From Okeania sp. SIO1I7 (lineage in GTDB: Bacteria; Cyanobacteriota; Cyanobacteriia; Cyanobacteriales; Microcoleaceae): a stretch of 64,000 nucleotides of DNA. The notes beneath the pieces are model-generated. The model worked only from the letters and a program-made list of their open reading frames with translations. It searched no databases and was not told the DNA's origin. The translations under genes and the position numbers were made by a program. The stretch covers positions 72,882 through 136,881 of the forward strand of contig JAAHGF010000016.1 of the NCBI GenBank assembly GCA_010672585.1, given 5' to 3'. How positions within the stretch are numbered: position 1 is the stretch's first letter; each line of letters opens with the position of its first letter. Below, piece after piece: positions 28,728-37,375 of the stretch.

Positions 28728-28828
28728 AAATAATGCTTTTTTTATTGAAAACTTCAGCTATTAAATAATAAATCAGGCTCAGTAATTTTTTAGCAATTAT
28801 TTATATGAAGTAAATATATCTTATTCGT

Positions 28829-28969
28829 TATGTACCGAATAATTAAGATTTAAAGCCTCTCCTTTAAAGGATAAAAAAAAATATTTTAGTCAATTCTCTT
28901 CTTTTAAAGGAGAGGTAATTATTAATTATTAATTATTAATTATTAATTGTTGAATTACTCCTTATAATT
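28829..28969. repeat. RepE element
   Basis: ACCGAATAATTAAG, CTCTCCTTTAAAGGA, TTAGTCAATTCTC, TTTTAAAGGAGAGG and then five ATTAATT-type heptamers. It ends directly before the 3' end of gmk. Confidence 0.75.
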
Positions 28970-29521
28970 TCAGTCAAATAATACTTTCTCCAAACTTTGT
29001 AAAGCCATTTCCAAGTTATCATTCATCAGTTGTACATCAAACTCTTCTGCCGCTTCCACCTCTTTAGTTGCCCTTTCTAGACGCTTGACGATCGCCTCTT
29101 CCGAATCATGTCCCCTACCCCGCAATCTTTTTTCCAATTCAGTCATAGAAGGAGGTAAAATAAAAATACGCAATGCTTCTGGAAAAGTCTGTCTAATTTG
29201 TCTTGCCCCTTGTACCTCAATCTCCAATAGTACTAATTTACCTTGTTTAATATTTTCAATAACTGGCAGACGTGGCGTACCATAAAAATTACCTGCAAAC
29301 TCAGCCCATTCTAATAAATCTTGAGTTTCAATCATTTGTTGAAATTTATCGCGGTCTACAAAATAATAGCTTTCTCCTTCTACTTCTCCAGGTCGAGGAC
29401 AGCGGGTAGTCATAGAAATAGATAAAACTAATTCTGGATGACGTTGTAGAAGAGATTTTACCAAAGTCCCCTTACCTACACCACTAGGTCCTGTTAAAAC
29501 AATTAATTTACCAGTTTCCAT
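28970..29521 (-). CDS. gmk: Guanylate kinase
   Basis: 183 aa, slightly short for the family (about 190-205). Phosphorylates GMP to GDP with ATP. P-loop [17 protein letters not shown] at residues 8-24; GMP-binding [31 protein letters not shown]; lid-region [18 protein letters not shown]. Follows remA by 86 bp on the same strand, the arrangement usual in cyanobacteria and Firmicutes. A RepE element abuts the 3' end, but the C-terminus [13 protein letters not shown] looks normal. Confidence 0.96.
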   Translation of the reverse strand: METGKLIVLTGPSGVGKGTLVKSLLQRHPELVLSISMTTRCPRPGEVEGESYYFVDRDKFQQMIETQDLLEWAEFAGNFYGTPRLPVIENIKQGKLVLLEIEVQGARQIRQTFPEALRIFILPPSMTELEKRLRGRGHDSEEAIVKRLERATKEVEAAEEFDVQLMNDNLEMALQSLEKVLFD

Positions 29522-29607
29522 AAATTTTTATCGCAGTACAAGCGAGTATAACTAAACTTTTAGTTATTAATAACAAATTCTGGAAAATTAAACATTAATT
29601 ACTACAA

Positions 29608-29868
29608 TTAACTGTCCTTATTGTTATTGTTAAATATAAATCGATGTGCCACTGTTTCAGGCTGGATTGCCGAAAGAATAATATGATTAGAATCTGTAAT
29701 AATCACTGCCCTGGTACGGCGACCATAAGTAGCATCAATTAATTGGCCTCTTTCCTTGCCATCGCTAATCATTCGCTTGATCGGGGCAGACTCTGGACTA
29801 ACAATTGCAACGACCCTATTCGCAGAAACTATATTACCAAAACCAATATTAATTAACTGGATATCCAT
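29608..29868 (-). CDS. remA: RemA-like DNA-binding protein (DUF370)
   Basis: 86 aa, the normal size. Starts [20 protein letters not shown], with the conserved [10 protein letters not shown] and [10 protein letters not shown] blocks of RemA/DUF370 proteins. In Bacillus RemA is a transcription regulator of matrix and osmolyte genes; the cyanobacterial role is not defined by sequence. Upstream of gmk on the same strand. A RepC element begins within 40 bp upstream of the start, so the promoter is close to or inside repeat DNA. Confidence 0.93.
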   Translation of the reverse strand: MDIQLINIGFGNIVSANRVVAIVSPESAPIKRMISDGKERGQLIDATYGRRTRAVIITDSNHIILSAIQPETVAHRFIFNNNNKDS

Positions 29869-29905
29869 GATATACTATGCAACTTATATATACAAAGTTT
29901 TTCAG

Positions 29906-30190
29906 TTATAGCAGCAGGAAGAAAGAAGAAGGAAGAAGGAAAAGCATTCAGGTCTTGGGGTTGCATTATTCTTGATTTTGTGCGTACTCAGTGTTTCAAA
30001 ACTGAAAACTGTATCTAAGAGTACTAAATAGTCTATAAATGAGACTAAAAGGTTTCTGGAAAGTGATCGACACATAGATATGATTATTTGTCAACCCCAG
30101 GACCTGAATAGTTACACAGAAAGAAGGACAAATTTTGCGTTGTTTGAGTTTAAGCTTTTGATTTTCCAAGTCTTTTCCTTAGACTACTAT
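29906..30190. mobile_element. RepC element split by an IS66-type RepA insertion
   Basis: The RepC left half TATAGCAGCAGGAAGAA... and right half AGAAGGACAAATTTTGCGTT...CTTAGACTACTAT are separated by about 176 bp (29940-30115). That insert has the ends GCATTCAGGTCTTGGGGTTG and (reverse) GTAACTATTCAGGTCCTGGG, the same end as the IS66 transposase fragment at 42003. The frame at 30080 is not a gene. Confidence 0.7.
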
Positions 30191-30191
30191 G

Positions 30192-30300
30192 TACAGCAGA
30201 TTCCACCAAGGGTGAGATATACCCCGAAGCGGGAAAAATGCCCGCACTGGGAACATTTAATTGTTAATCTCTGTAATTATTATGGGAGGAATCTGCTATA
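30192..30300. mobile_element. TACAGCAGATTCC-ended element
   Basis: 109 bp, ends TACAGCAGATTCCACC and (reverse) TATAGCAGATTCCTCC, containing a decayed GCGGG...CCCGC hairpin. Related copy at 45102-45209. 30301-30647 beyond it is AT-rich and shows nothing. Confidence 0.7.
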
Positions 30301-30647
30301 AGAAGAAAATACATAAAAATCTTTATTCATTAAATCAGGCTTTTACGTCAAGTTTAAATATGTCATTATAGAACTAATAAATATTTCTAGTTCTGAATAA
30401 TTCTCAAACCTACTGAATCAAATAATTGGTGTTTATAATAAATATTTTTATTGAGAGCAGAGAAGAAGGGAAAATAATTAATTTTTATTTGTCAACTAAA
30501 CTTGATATTATAAGTCTCTAAATTTACATGAAAAAAGCCAAAAAAATTATTTAAAGATTGTCGCCTGAAAAATAAAAAATCCTGTTTTTAAACACTAAAT
30601 TTATATTATAAGTTTTTTCACTTTTAATTTTTAACTTAAAGCTAACT

Positions 30648-32393
30648 GTGCAACCTGTTGACTATACGACTCTCATTGCTTCATGTTCTGAACTATGTGC
30701 CCAATGGCTACCAGCACGTTTAGAGCAGGTATATCAGCGCGATCGCTTTACTATTGCCATTGCTCTGCGAACTCTTAAAAAACGTGGTTGGTTGGACATT
30801 TCCTGGCATCCCCAAGGGGCCCGTATTTGTATCAGCGACCCTCCACCTCGCGCCCCTGATACTTTTACTTTTAGTCAACAATTACGAAACCAGCTAGGGG
30901 GACTAGCTTTAATAGCTATTGTTGAAGTTTCTCCTTGGGAGAGGGTACTGGACTTCCAATTTGCGAAACGTCCTGGAGAAGCACCCATAAAGCATCTTTA
31001 TGTGGAAGTTATGACCAAATACAGCAATGTTATTCTGACCACTGCGGATAATCTTGTTGTTACCTGTGCCCATCAAGTGAATAGTCAACAGTCTAGTCTG
31101 CGTCAAATTCAAACTGGTCAACCTTATGAACTTCCCCCTTCTCTGACTAACCCTATTCCTAGTTTGCAAGAAACGCAAAAGCAATGGCAAGAAAGGATTA
31201 GTTTAATACCTGGTGTATTGTGGCGAAATTTAATTAAAAATTACCGTGGCCTCAGTAAGGCTTTAGTACAGCCAATGATTGAAGCTTCAGGACTAGACTC
31301 TCAAAAGTCTACTAATGACCTTAGTGCTTCGGACTGGCAAAAATTATTTAAAAGTTGGCAAGAATGGTTGAAAAATCTGGAGGATTCCAAATTTTATCCT
31401 GGTTGGACAGGAAATGGATACACTGTAACGGGTTGGTTAAGTGTAGAATCTGTTGATACTGTCCAGGAATTACTGAATGATTATTATACTGGACAGCTGA
31501 ATCAGCAAGAGTTTAGTCAACTATATCATCAAATTAGCCAAAAACTTAAAAATATTACGGCTAAGTTACAGTTAAAGGCTGATACTTTTACGGAACGTTT
31601 AGACCAGTCGGATGGGGCAGAATTTTTGCGATCGCAAGCTGATTTACTTATGGCCAACCTCCACGAATGGCGACCGGGGATGAAGGCTATTACTCTCTCT
31701 GACTTTGAAACGGGGGAACCGATGGTCATTAAGTTAGACCCAGAGAAAAATGCGGTGCAAAATGCCCAAAGTCTTTATAAAAAGCACCAAAAGTTGAAAC
31801 GGGCACGTCTAGCAGTTGAACCACTTTTAGCGGCAGTCCAAGCAGAAATTGATTATTTGGAGCAAGTGGAAGCTTTTTTGTGTCAGTTAGATAGTTACCA
31901 AACTCCGGAAGATTTACGCACTCTCGAAGAAATTCGGGATGAGTTAATTCAACAAGCTTATCTTAAAGCTCCAGAACATCACCAAGATAATAAAAAGGAT
32001 ACAGAATTTTACCGTTACGAAACTCCCAGTGGATTTGAATTATTGGTTGGCCGTAATAATCGTCAAAATGATTTGTTAACTTTTCGGGTGGCGGGAGATT
32101 ATGATTTGTGGTTTCATACTCAAGAAATTCCTGGTAGTCATGTTTTGTTGCGACTGGATGCTGGTGCAATACCAGATGAAGTTGATTTACAGTTTGTTGC
32201 AGATATTAGTGCCTTTTATAGTCGTGCCCGTCAGAGCGAAATGGTCCCAGTTATTTATACTAAACCTAAGTTTGTTTATAAACCCAAGGGTGCTAAACCT
32301 GGTATGGTTGTATATAAGCAAGAACAGGTTTTTTGGGGTAAACCACAAAGGGCTGAAACCCATATTGCACAAGTAATTGGGGTTCAAAATTAA
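30648..32393 (+). CDS. rqcH: RqcH/NFACT-family ribosome quality-control protein
   Basis: 581 aa with NFACT-N, a central helical coiled-coil region (about 290-440) and a C-terminal NFACT-R domain (GDYDLWFHTQEIPGSHVLLR near residue 485). RqcH binds stalled 50S-peptidyl-tRNA complexes and directs alanine tailing (known in Bacillus); formerly named fibronectin-binding protein. Starts with GTG at 30648; no ATG start upstream in frame. The place of the usual Asp-Arg pair in NFACT-N seems to read SPWERVLDF, that is Glu-Arg, which I note without alignment. Single gene. Confidence 0.9.
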   Translation: MQPVDYTTLIASCSELCAQWLPARLEQVYQRDRFTIAIALRTLKKRGWLDISWHPQGARICISDPPPRAPDTFTFSQQLRNQLGGLALIAIVEVSPWERVLDFQFAKRPGEAPIKHLYVEVMTKYSNVILTTADNLVVTCAHQVNSQQSSLRQIQTGQPYELPPSLTNPIPSLQETQKQWQERISLIPGVLWRNLIKNYRGLSKALVQPMIEASGLDSQKSTNDLSASDWQKLFKSWQEWLKNLEDSKFYPGWTGNGYTVTGWLSVESVDTVQELLNDYYTGQLNQQEFSQLYHQISQKLKNITAKLQLKADTFTERLDQSDGAEFLRSQADLLMANLHEWRPGMKAITLSDFETGEPMVIKLDPEKNAVQNAQSLYKKHQKLKRARLAVEPLLAAVQAEIDYLEQVEAFLCQLDSYQTPEDLRTLEEIRDELIQQAYLKAPEHHQDNKKDTEFYRYETPSGFELLVGRNNRQNDLLTFRVAGDYDLWFHTQEIPGSHVLLRLDAGAIPDEVDLQFVADISAFYSRARQSEMVPVIYTKPKFVYKPKGAKPGMVVYKQEQVFWGKPQRAETHIAQVIGVQN

Positions 32394-32418
32394 AATTTTT
32401 TATAGAAATTGCTCAATA

Positions 32419-32576
32419 GTTTGTTACAATTAGTGATATAGACATTGTGAGATATATAACCCGCAAATCGCTGCGAACTTGGGAATGCGTAGCTGCTTGC
32501 TTGTTAAATCTCGCAGAAATAACAACGGAAAATAATTTTTACTTAGACCTGCTTGACAAAGTTGGTCTTTTTTTTT
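32419..32576 (+). ncRNA. Candidate structured small RNA with terminator
   Basis: TTGTTA (32421) can pair with TAACAA (about 32520), and inside it TGTGAGAT (about 32446) with ATCTCGCA (about 32510), enclosing a loop with a further short CGCTGCG/CGTAGCTG stem region. It ends in a hairpin plus T run (separate entry). No protein frame. I cannot match it to 6S, SRP, tmRNA or Yfr1. It could also be the 3' untranslated region of rqcH. Confidence 0.35.
32545..32576 (+). terminator. Rho-independent terminator
   Basis: AGACC-TG-CTT-GACA-AAG-TT-GGTCT, an interrupted stem followed by about ten T. It can end the rqcH transcript or the candidate small RNA. Confidence 0.75.
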
Positions 32577-33210
32577 CAGGGAGTAGGGAGTAGGGAACCC
32601 ACCCCTCGCCCCTCCCCCTCCCAGGAGGGGAAGAATTGATAATTTATGTGCGATAATTAATTTGATTTTTGATCAAAATCACATGGGTCGCGCAACCTCG
32701 CCTTGACTGGCGCAATATTTTTGGAGCGAAGCTCAAATCCCCTATTTCCCCTCCCCTCCTGGGAGGGGTTAGGGGCGAGGGGTGGGTTGACTTCTGACTT
32801 CTGACTTCGTCAAGACTGGAGATGTATATTAGTCTATGTCCTAACCAATTTTTTCTTAGCTATAGAAAAACTCCAGTGGCCTAAGCATTCTCTTGCTCTC
32901 TGCTCCGTAACCTAAAATAATTTTATAGTTTACTCAAATAAATGAAATGCCCTGTAATTAGAGGCAGTTTATTCACTTCAAAAAAAGTTTTAATCTTTGA
33001 GTGAAGGGGGTTGGTCTAAGCTACAGTGTTTTTCTTTGACTTCTTCGGCGTTTTCTTAGAAACATAAATTCTCAGCAGATGCTACAGAACTGGATCGATA
33101 CACATTTCTCGTTTCTTCTTAACTGTCACCCAGATACATCTCTGGGTAGGAATAGTCAAAACGCCCCTGGAAACTAATTTGTATTGATATCTACGCCACA
33201 AATAAGTTTT
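32577..33210. other. GC-rich repeat and AT-rich remainder
   Basis: Two GC-rich blocks (about 32588-32630 and 32742-32790) with CCCCTCCTGGGAGGGG palindromes and GGGTTAGGGG words stand out from the AT-rich surroundings. Similar blocks lie inside RepD elements and at about 41030. Beyond 32880 nothing is clear. Confidence 0.5.
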
Positions 33211-33219
33211 AGCTAGATC

Positions 33220-33304
33220 GCCGATTCATCTCACGCCAAATCACAGATTATGGCGTGAGATGAATCGGCAGCAAATTGAATGGGTTCGATGCCCATTCAA
33301 TTTG
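33220..33304. repeat. Two perfect hairpins before tnpB
   Basis: Hairpin 1: stem GCCGATTCATCTCACGCCA (33220-33238), loop of 12, perfect 19-bp complement at 33251-33269. Hairpin 2: stem CAAATTGAATGGG (33272-33284), loop TTCGATG, perfect 13-bp complement at 33292-33304. Confidence 0.85.
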
Positions 33305-33384
33305 TATGCTATCCTAGCAAAAGCCTTCGCCCTAGTTGAAAAACTTGTATTATGATATTGCAATAACCCCAGAAACTTTCCACC

Positions 33385-34631
33385 ATGCGCACTGCTTACC
33401 AATACAAATTAAGACCAAATAAAGAACAGTTAGCCACAATAGAAATGTGGTTGGAATTGTTGCGTCGGCAGTACAACTATCGCTTGGGTGAAAGATTCTC
33501 ATGGTGGTCAGAAAATCGTTGTCCAGTTAACGCTTGCCCTTTAGTAACGCCAATTCCTCAACTAAGAGATAATCCAGAATATTACTCTCAAAAAAAAGAT
33601 TTGGTCAATACCAAAGACAAGTTTCCTGACTACAAACTGATTCATTCTCAAGTATTACAGGATTGCATAAAACGGGTAAAACTTGCCTTTGATAGATGGT
33701 TTAAGGCAGACAAAAATGGACATAAATTAGGAAAACCAAGGTTTAAAGGAAAAGGGCGTTATCGTAGTCTTACTTATCCTCAAATCAAACAAAACTGTAT
33801 TGAAGAAAATCAAATTAATTTGCCAAAAATAGGCAAGATAAAGTTGATTCAACATCGGCCGTTACCTGATGGTTTTCACTCTTAAACAGTAACAATTAGT
33901 CGTAAAGCTGACGGTTATTATGTAACTTTATCCCTAGAATAAAAATCAGTTCCAGCTTTAACAAGTAAAGTTGAACCTACATTCAAAAACACTCTGGGAA
34001 TCTATATGGGGTTGAAGGAATTTTTAGTAACAAGTGAAGGAGAATCAGTCCCCATCCCTCAATACTATCGAAAATATCAGCAGCGATTAAAGACTTTGCA
34101 AAAACGTTTATCTCGTAAAAAGAAAGGTAGTAAAAGATGTTTAAAAGCTCTTATAGCTGTAGCTAAACAACATAAAAAGGTTGCAGATAAACGTAAATAT
34201 TTTCATTTTAAAACAGCCAATGATTTGTTATTAAAAGCTGAAGTTATTGCCCAAACTTAAATATTAAAGGGCTAGCAAAGACTCGTTTGAGTAAATCAAT
34301 TAATGATGCTGGATGGGGTCAATTCCTGTCTATTTTGACTGTCAAAGCCGGAAATGCTGGGCAGAAAACTATAGCTGTGAATCCTCAAAATACTAGCCAA
34401 GATTGCTCAAATTGCGGTAAAAAAGTTCCGAAAGAATTAAACATACGAACTCATTCTTGCCCACACTGCGGTATTGTCATAGACCGCGACTTGTTTGCGC
34501 AGCATTCCGTAGGAAATGCAGCAATAAATATCAAAAATAGGGCGGCAGGGCATTCCGTCCTTAAAGCTCGTGGAGTCCGACGGGATACCGGGACTGCGAA
34601 ACGAGAAGCCCACACTATAGCGCAAGCTTAG
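33385..34631 (+). pseudogene. tnpB pseudogene (RNA-guided nuclease of IS605/IS607 elements)
   Basis: N-terminal MRTAYQYKLRPNKEQLATIE and the C-terminal zinc ribbon CSNCGKKV ... [11 protein letters not shown] are recognisable. In-frame TAA codons stand at 33883 and 33940, and a frameshift with small loss is near 34250-34264. The first RuvC Asp (expected G-I-D-x-G-L) reads Tyr at 34003. The second acidic block (E-D-L) is lost at the frameshift. The third, D-R-D-x-N-A-A, is interrupted by seven extra codons from an SDR at 34491-34514. Cannot encode an active nuclease. Confidence 0.88.
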
Positions 34632-34807
34632 TGTGGGAGTATGTCACCATAACGCTAAATTACGATAGTATATTATAACATAAAAAAGCTTTTTGTAACA
34701 TAAGGTAATCTGGATTTATAAAACAGTATAAATAATCTCCCATTGAAGATTGCTGACAACGTATGATTAACGTTTAAAGTCTGATGCTAATTTGATTGGT
34801 AATAACT

Positions 34808-35611
34808 ATGTCACAACAGAGTCTCATCACAGTCAACAAAAATGGACAATACAATCAACAAAATTTTACATATCCACCAAAATTGGATCTTGAGGTTGTC
34901 AACCAGGAACTTGCCCAAGCAGATGCTCATACTTTGGTTAAGTGGGGATATGCAACCTTTGGAGAAGGTTTAGTTATGAGTACCAGTTTTGGTATCCAGG
35001 CTGCTGTTATGTTACATCTGGTGACAACCGTTGTACCTAATATTCCTGTTATTTGGATTGATACAGGATATTTACCCGCCGAAACTTATAGATTTGCTGA
35101 AGAATTGACCAAACGACTGAGACTTAATCTTAAAGTATATCAATCTTCAATTAGTCCAGCTAGAATGGAAGCTCTACATGGCCGACTGTGGGCTGAGAAT
35201 AATGCTGATGCTCTTAACCGCTATGACCAACTTCGGAAGGTAGAACCCATGCAGAGAGCATTAAAAGAGTTAGGTGCTAAAGCTTGGCTAGCTGGCCTAC
35301 GAAAAGACCAAACTGACCACCGCAAGGGTCTTAACCGTATTGGTCAGCAATCGGGAATATATAAGATTTTACCTATATTAAGTTGGAATGCCAGGGATAT
35401 ATACCAATATTTGACTGCTTACGATTTGCCCTATCATCCATTTTTCGATTTGGGTTACACTACTGTGGGAGATTGGCATTCTAGTCGTCCCTTGACTGTG
35501 GAAGATGAGAATGAACGGGATACTCGTTTTCATGGTCTTAAGCAGGAGTGCGGACTACATTTGCCTCAGACAGATGGACAAGCTCAAAGTTTAGATTCTA
35601 GTTCATTGTAA
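34808..35611 (+). CDS. cysH: Phosphoadenylyl-sulfate (PAPS) reductase
   Basis: 267 aa from the ATG at 34808 (a TTG 12 bp upstream is possible). Reduces PAPS to sulfite with thioredoxin in assimilatory sulfate reduction; cytoplasmic. Blocks: [14 protein letters not shown] (nucleotide loop), [30 protein letters not shown], and the catalytic Cys in [10 protein letters not shown] near residue 250. The paired Cys motifs of Fe-S APS reductases are absent, so PAPS is the probable substrate. Free-standing, 165 bp after a dead tnpB element. Confidence 0.93.
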   Translation: MSQQSLITVNKNGQYNQQNFTYPPKLDLEVVNQELAQADAHTLVKWGYATFGEGLVMSTSFGIQAAVMLHLVTTVVPNIPVIWIDTGYLPAETYRFAEELTKRLRLNLKVYQSSISPARMEALHGRLWAENNADALNRYDQLRKVEPMQRALKELGAKAWLAGLRKDQTDHRKGLNRIGQQSGIYKILPILSWNARDIYQYLTAYDLPYHPFFDLGYTTVGDWHSSRPLTVEDENERDTRFHGLKQECGLHLPQTDGQAQSLDSSSL

Positions 35612-36262
35612 TTAATAACCTATTCAGTTATCCTCAGTGAGCTAAGAATAGGGGAGTGTTCAACAATTAATAATTAATAATTAATAATTACCGATAAATT
35701 GTGGTCTAAAGCCTCCCCTTTTAAAGGGATAAAAAAAAGACAATTCCGTATTTTCGTAGCCTCCTTATTGCAGAGATACTGATAACTGATAACTGATAAC
35801 TGAAATGACCTCTCCTTAAAAAGAAGAGGATTGACTAAAAGGAAAATTTTTTCTTTTTCCTCCTTTAAAGGAGAGGCTTTAAACCTTAATTCTTCGGTCA
35901 GTTTAGCAACTTATTTCTAATTTGCAACGTACAAGCAAAAAAGTCTTGTTTGTTGATACTTATTGAAGTCTGGGTTGAAATTTCTGGAGTTATATTATCT
36001 CCATATCGGGCTTTATTAACGAAGTTAGAAGTCAGAAGTCAGAAGTTATTTTTGTAACGGGGATGCGTGGGCAACTCTCCAAAAATATTTCGCCTTAAAA
36101 GACGGAGTTTTAAACCCATATTATTTTGATAAATAAAATTGAAGAATTGAAAGTAAGGAATAAATAATTTCTACATTATCTAATTTTTTCCTTACTTCCA
36201 TTCTCTTATTTCCTGACTCCTACCCTCATCCATAAGACTTTTTCAGCAAGCCCTAATTATTT
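35612..36262. repeat. Intergenic RepH and RepE copies, solo RepD end
   Basis: ATTAATA tract and RepH at about 35660-35815 (CCGATAAATTGTGG ... three TGATAAC, TGAAATGACC), passing directly into a RepE-like copy (about 35816-35905, ending CCTTAATTCTTCGG). A solo RepD end TTTTTCAGCAAGCCCT stands at about 36240-36255. Confidence 0.65.
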
Positions 36263-36526
36263 ATCTTTTTCTTTATGGGTTAAATACCCCACCATCATTC
36301 CACTTATCAGTTATCAGTTATCAGTTATCAGTACCTCTGTCTGTTTGCGCAGCATTCCGCAGGAAAGTATTGGGATTCAAATATTTAACTTGATTTTTTT
36401 TTATCCCGCTGAAAGGGGTAGATTCAGACCTTATTTTTTGGTCAACAGGGGTGTTTATAATTGGTTGGAGTTTGAGTCCCCATCCACCTCTTCCTTCTTC
36501 CTTTTTCCTTCTTCCTTCTTCCTTAT
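36263..36526. mobile_element. RepG split by RepH that itself holds an SDR
   Basis: RepG left part (GGGTTAAATACCCC) ends near 36300 and resumes at about 36440 (ACAGGGGTGTTTATAATTGG, TTTGAGTCCCCATCC, heptamers). Between lies RepH with four TCAGTTA heptamers, and inside RepH is an SDR (TGTTTGCGCAGCATTCCGC) at about 36342-36362. Three levels of nesting. Confidence 0.65.
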
Positions 36527-37375
36527 TCAATTCAAAGCTTCTGCATGATATCTTATATGTTCTTCTATAAAAGATGCAATAAAATAATAGCTATGATCGT
36601 AATTTTTTTGCATTCTTAAAGTTAGATTTACTCCTTTTTTTTGACAAGCTTCTTCAAATACTTCTGGTAACAATTGTTTTTGAGATAAAAAGGGGTCGGC
36701 AGTTCCTATATCAATTAAAATCGGACGATCATAACCATAATTTAAGATTAATTCACTAGCATCATAATCACGCCAGTTTTCTTGATTTTCACCTAAATAA
36801 TTGCTAAAAGCTTTTTCACCCCAAGGACAACGCATTGGTGCTGCAATTGGAGAAAATGCAGAAATAGATTGATATTTTGTCGGATTTTTTATAGCACAAA
36901 TTAATGCTCCGTGACCTCCCATGGAATGACCGAGAATACTTTGTTTATCTGGCTGAATTGGAAATTTTTTAGCTATGAGTTCTGGTAATTCTTTCACAAC
37001 GTAACTATACATTTGATAATGCTTTTTCCAAGGTTCTAATGTGGCATCAACATAAAATCCTGCACCTGTACCAAAATCCCAATTATCGTTTTCATTTTTA
37101 ATGCCAGTATTGCGCGGACTGGTATCTGGCACGACTAGAATTAATCCATATTTGGCAGCAAATTGTTGTGCCCCAGCTTTAGCCATAAAGTTTTCTTCAG
37201 TACAGGTTAAACCAGAAAGAAAATACAATACTGGTAATGGTTTTGATTTGGCTTTTTGAGGGATATAAATTGAAAAACGCATCTCAATATTACAGGTTGA
37301 AGATGAGTGAAAATAATAGCTAACTTTGCCACCAAAGCATTGATGTTCTTTAACCAGTTTGAGTTCTGTAGACAT
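36527..37375 (-). CDS. fghA: S-formylglutathione hydrolase
   Basis: 282 aa, usual length. Esterase-D-like alpha/beta hydrolase that releases formate and glutathione from S-formylglutathione, the second step of glutathione-dependent formaldehyde detoxification. Motifs: LYFLSGLTCTEENF, GAGFYVDAT, nucleophile elbow LGHSMGGHGAL (Ser near 147), catalytic Asp region DIGTADPFL and His in NYDHSYYF. The stop codon is followed directly by CTTCTTC heptamers. The first-step enzyme gene, adhC, at 43954-44893 in this window is broken. Confidence 0.95.
   Translation of the reverse strand: MSTELKLVKEHQCFGGKVSYYFHSSSTCNIEMRFSIYIPQKAKSKPLPVLYFLSGLTCTEENFMAKAGAQQFAAKYGLILVVPDTSPRNTGIKNENDNWDFGTGAGFYVDATLEPWKKHYQMYSYVVKELPELIAKKFPIQPDKQSILGHSMGGHGALICAIKNPTKYQSISAFSPIAAPMRCPWGEKAFSNYLGENQENWRDYDASELILNYGYDRPILIDIGTADPFLSQKQLLPEVFEEACQKKGVNLTLRMQKNYDHSYYFIASFIEEHIRYHAEALN

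Larger units (their letters stand above)
33211..34643 (+). mobile_element. Decayed IS605/IS607-type tnpB element
   Basis: Consists of two hairpins at 33220-33304, a broken tnpB at 33385-34631, and a right end with stem CCCACACT / AGTGTGGG followed by GAGTATGTCA at about 34634-34643. No tnpA is present. The right end would be the end of the reRNA/omegaRNA region. The left boundary is an estimate. Confidence 0.65.

Noticed and set aside
32446-32530. Possible tRNA
   Set aside because: No acceptor/T-arm pattern such as GGTTCRANTCC and no cloverleaf could be drawn.
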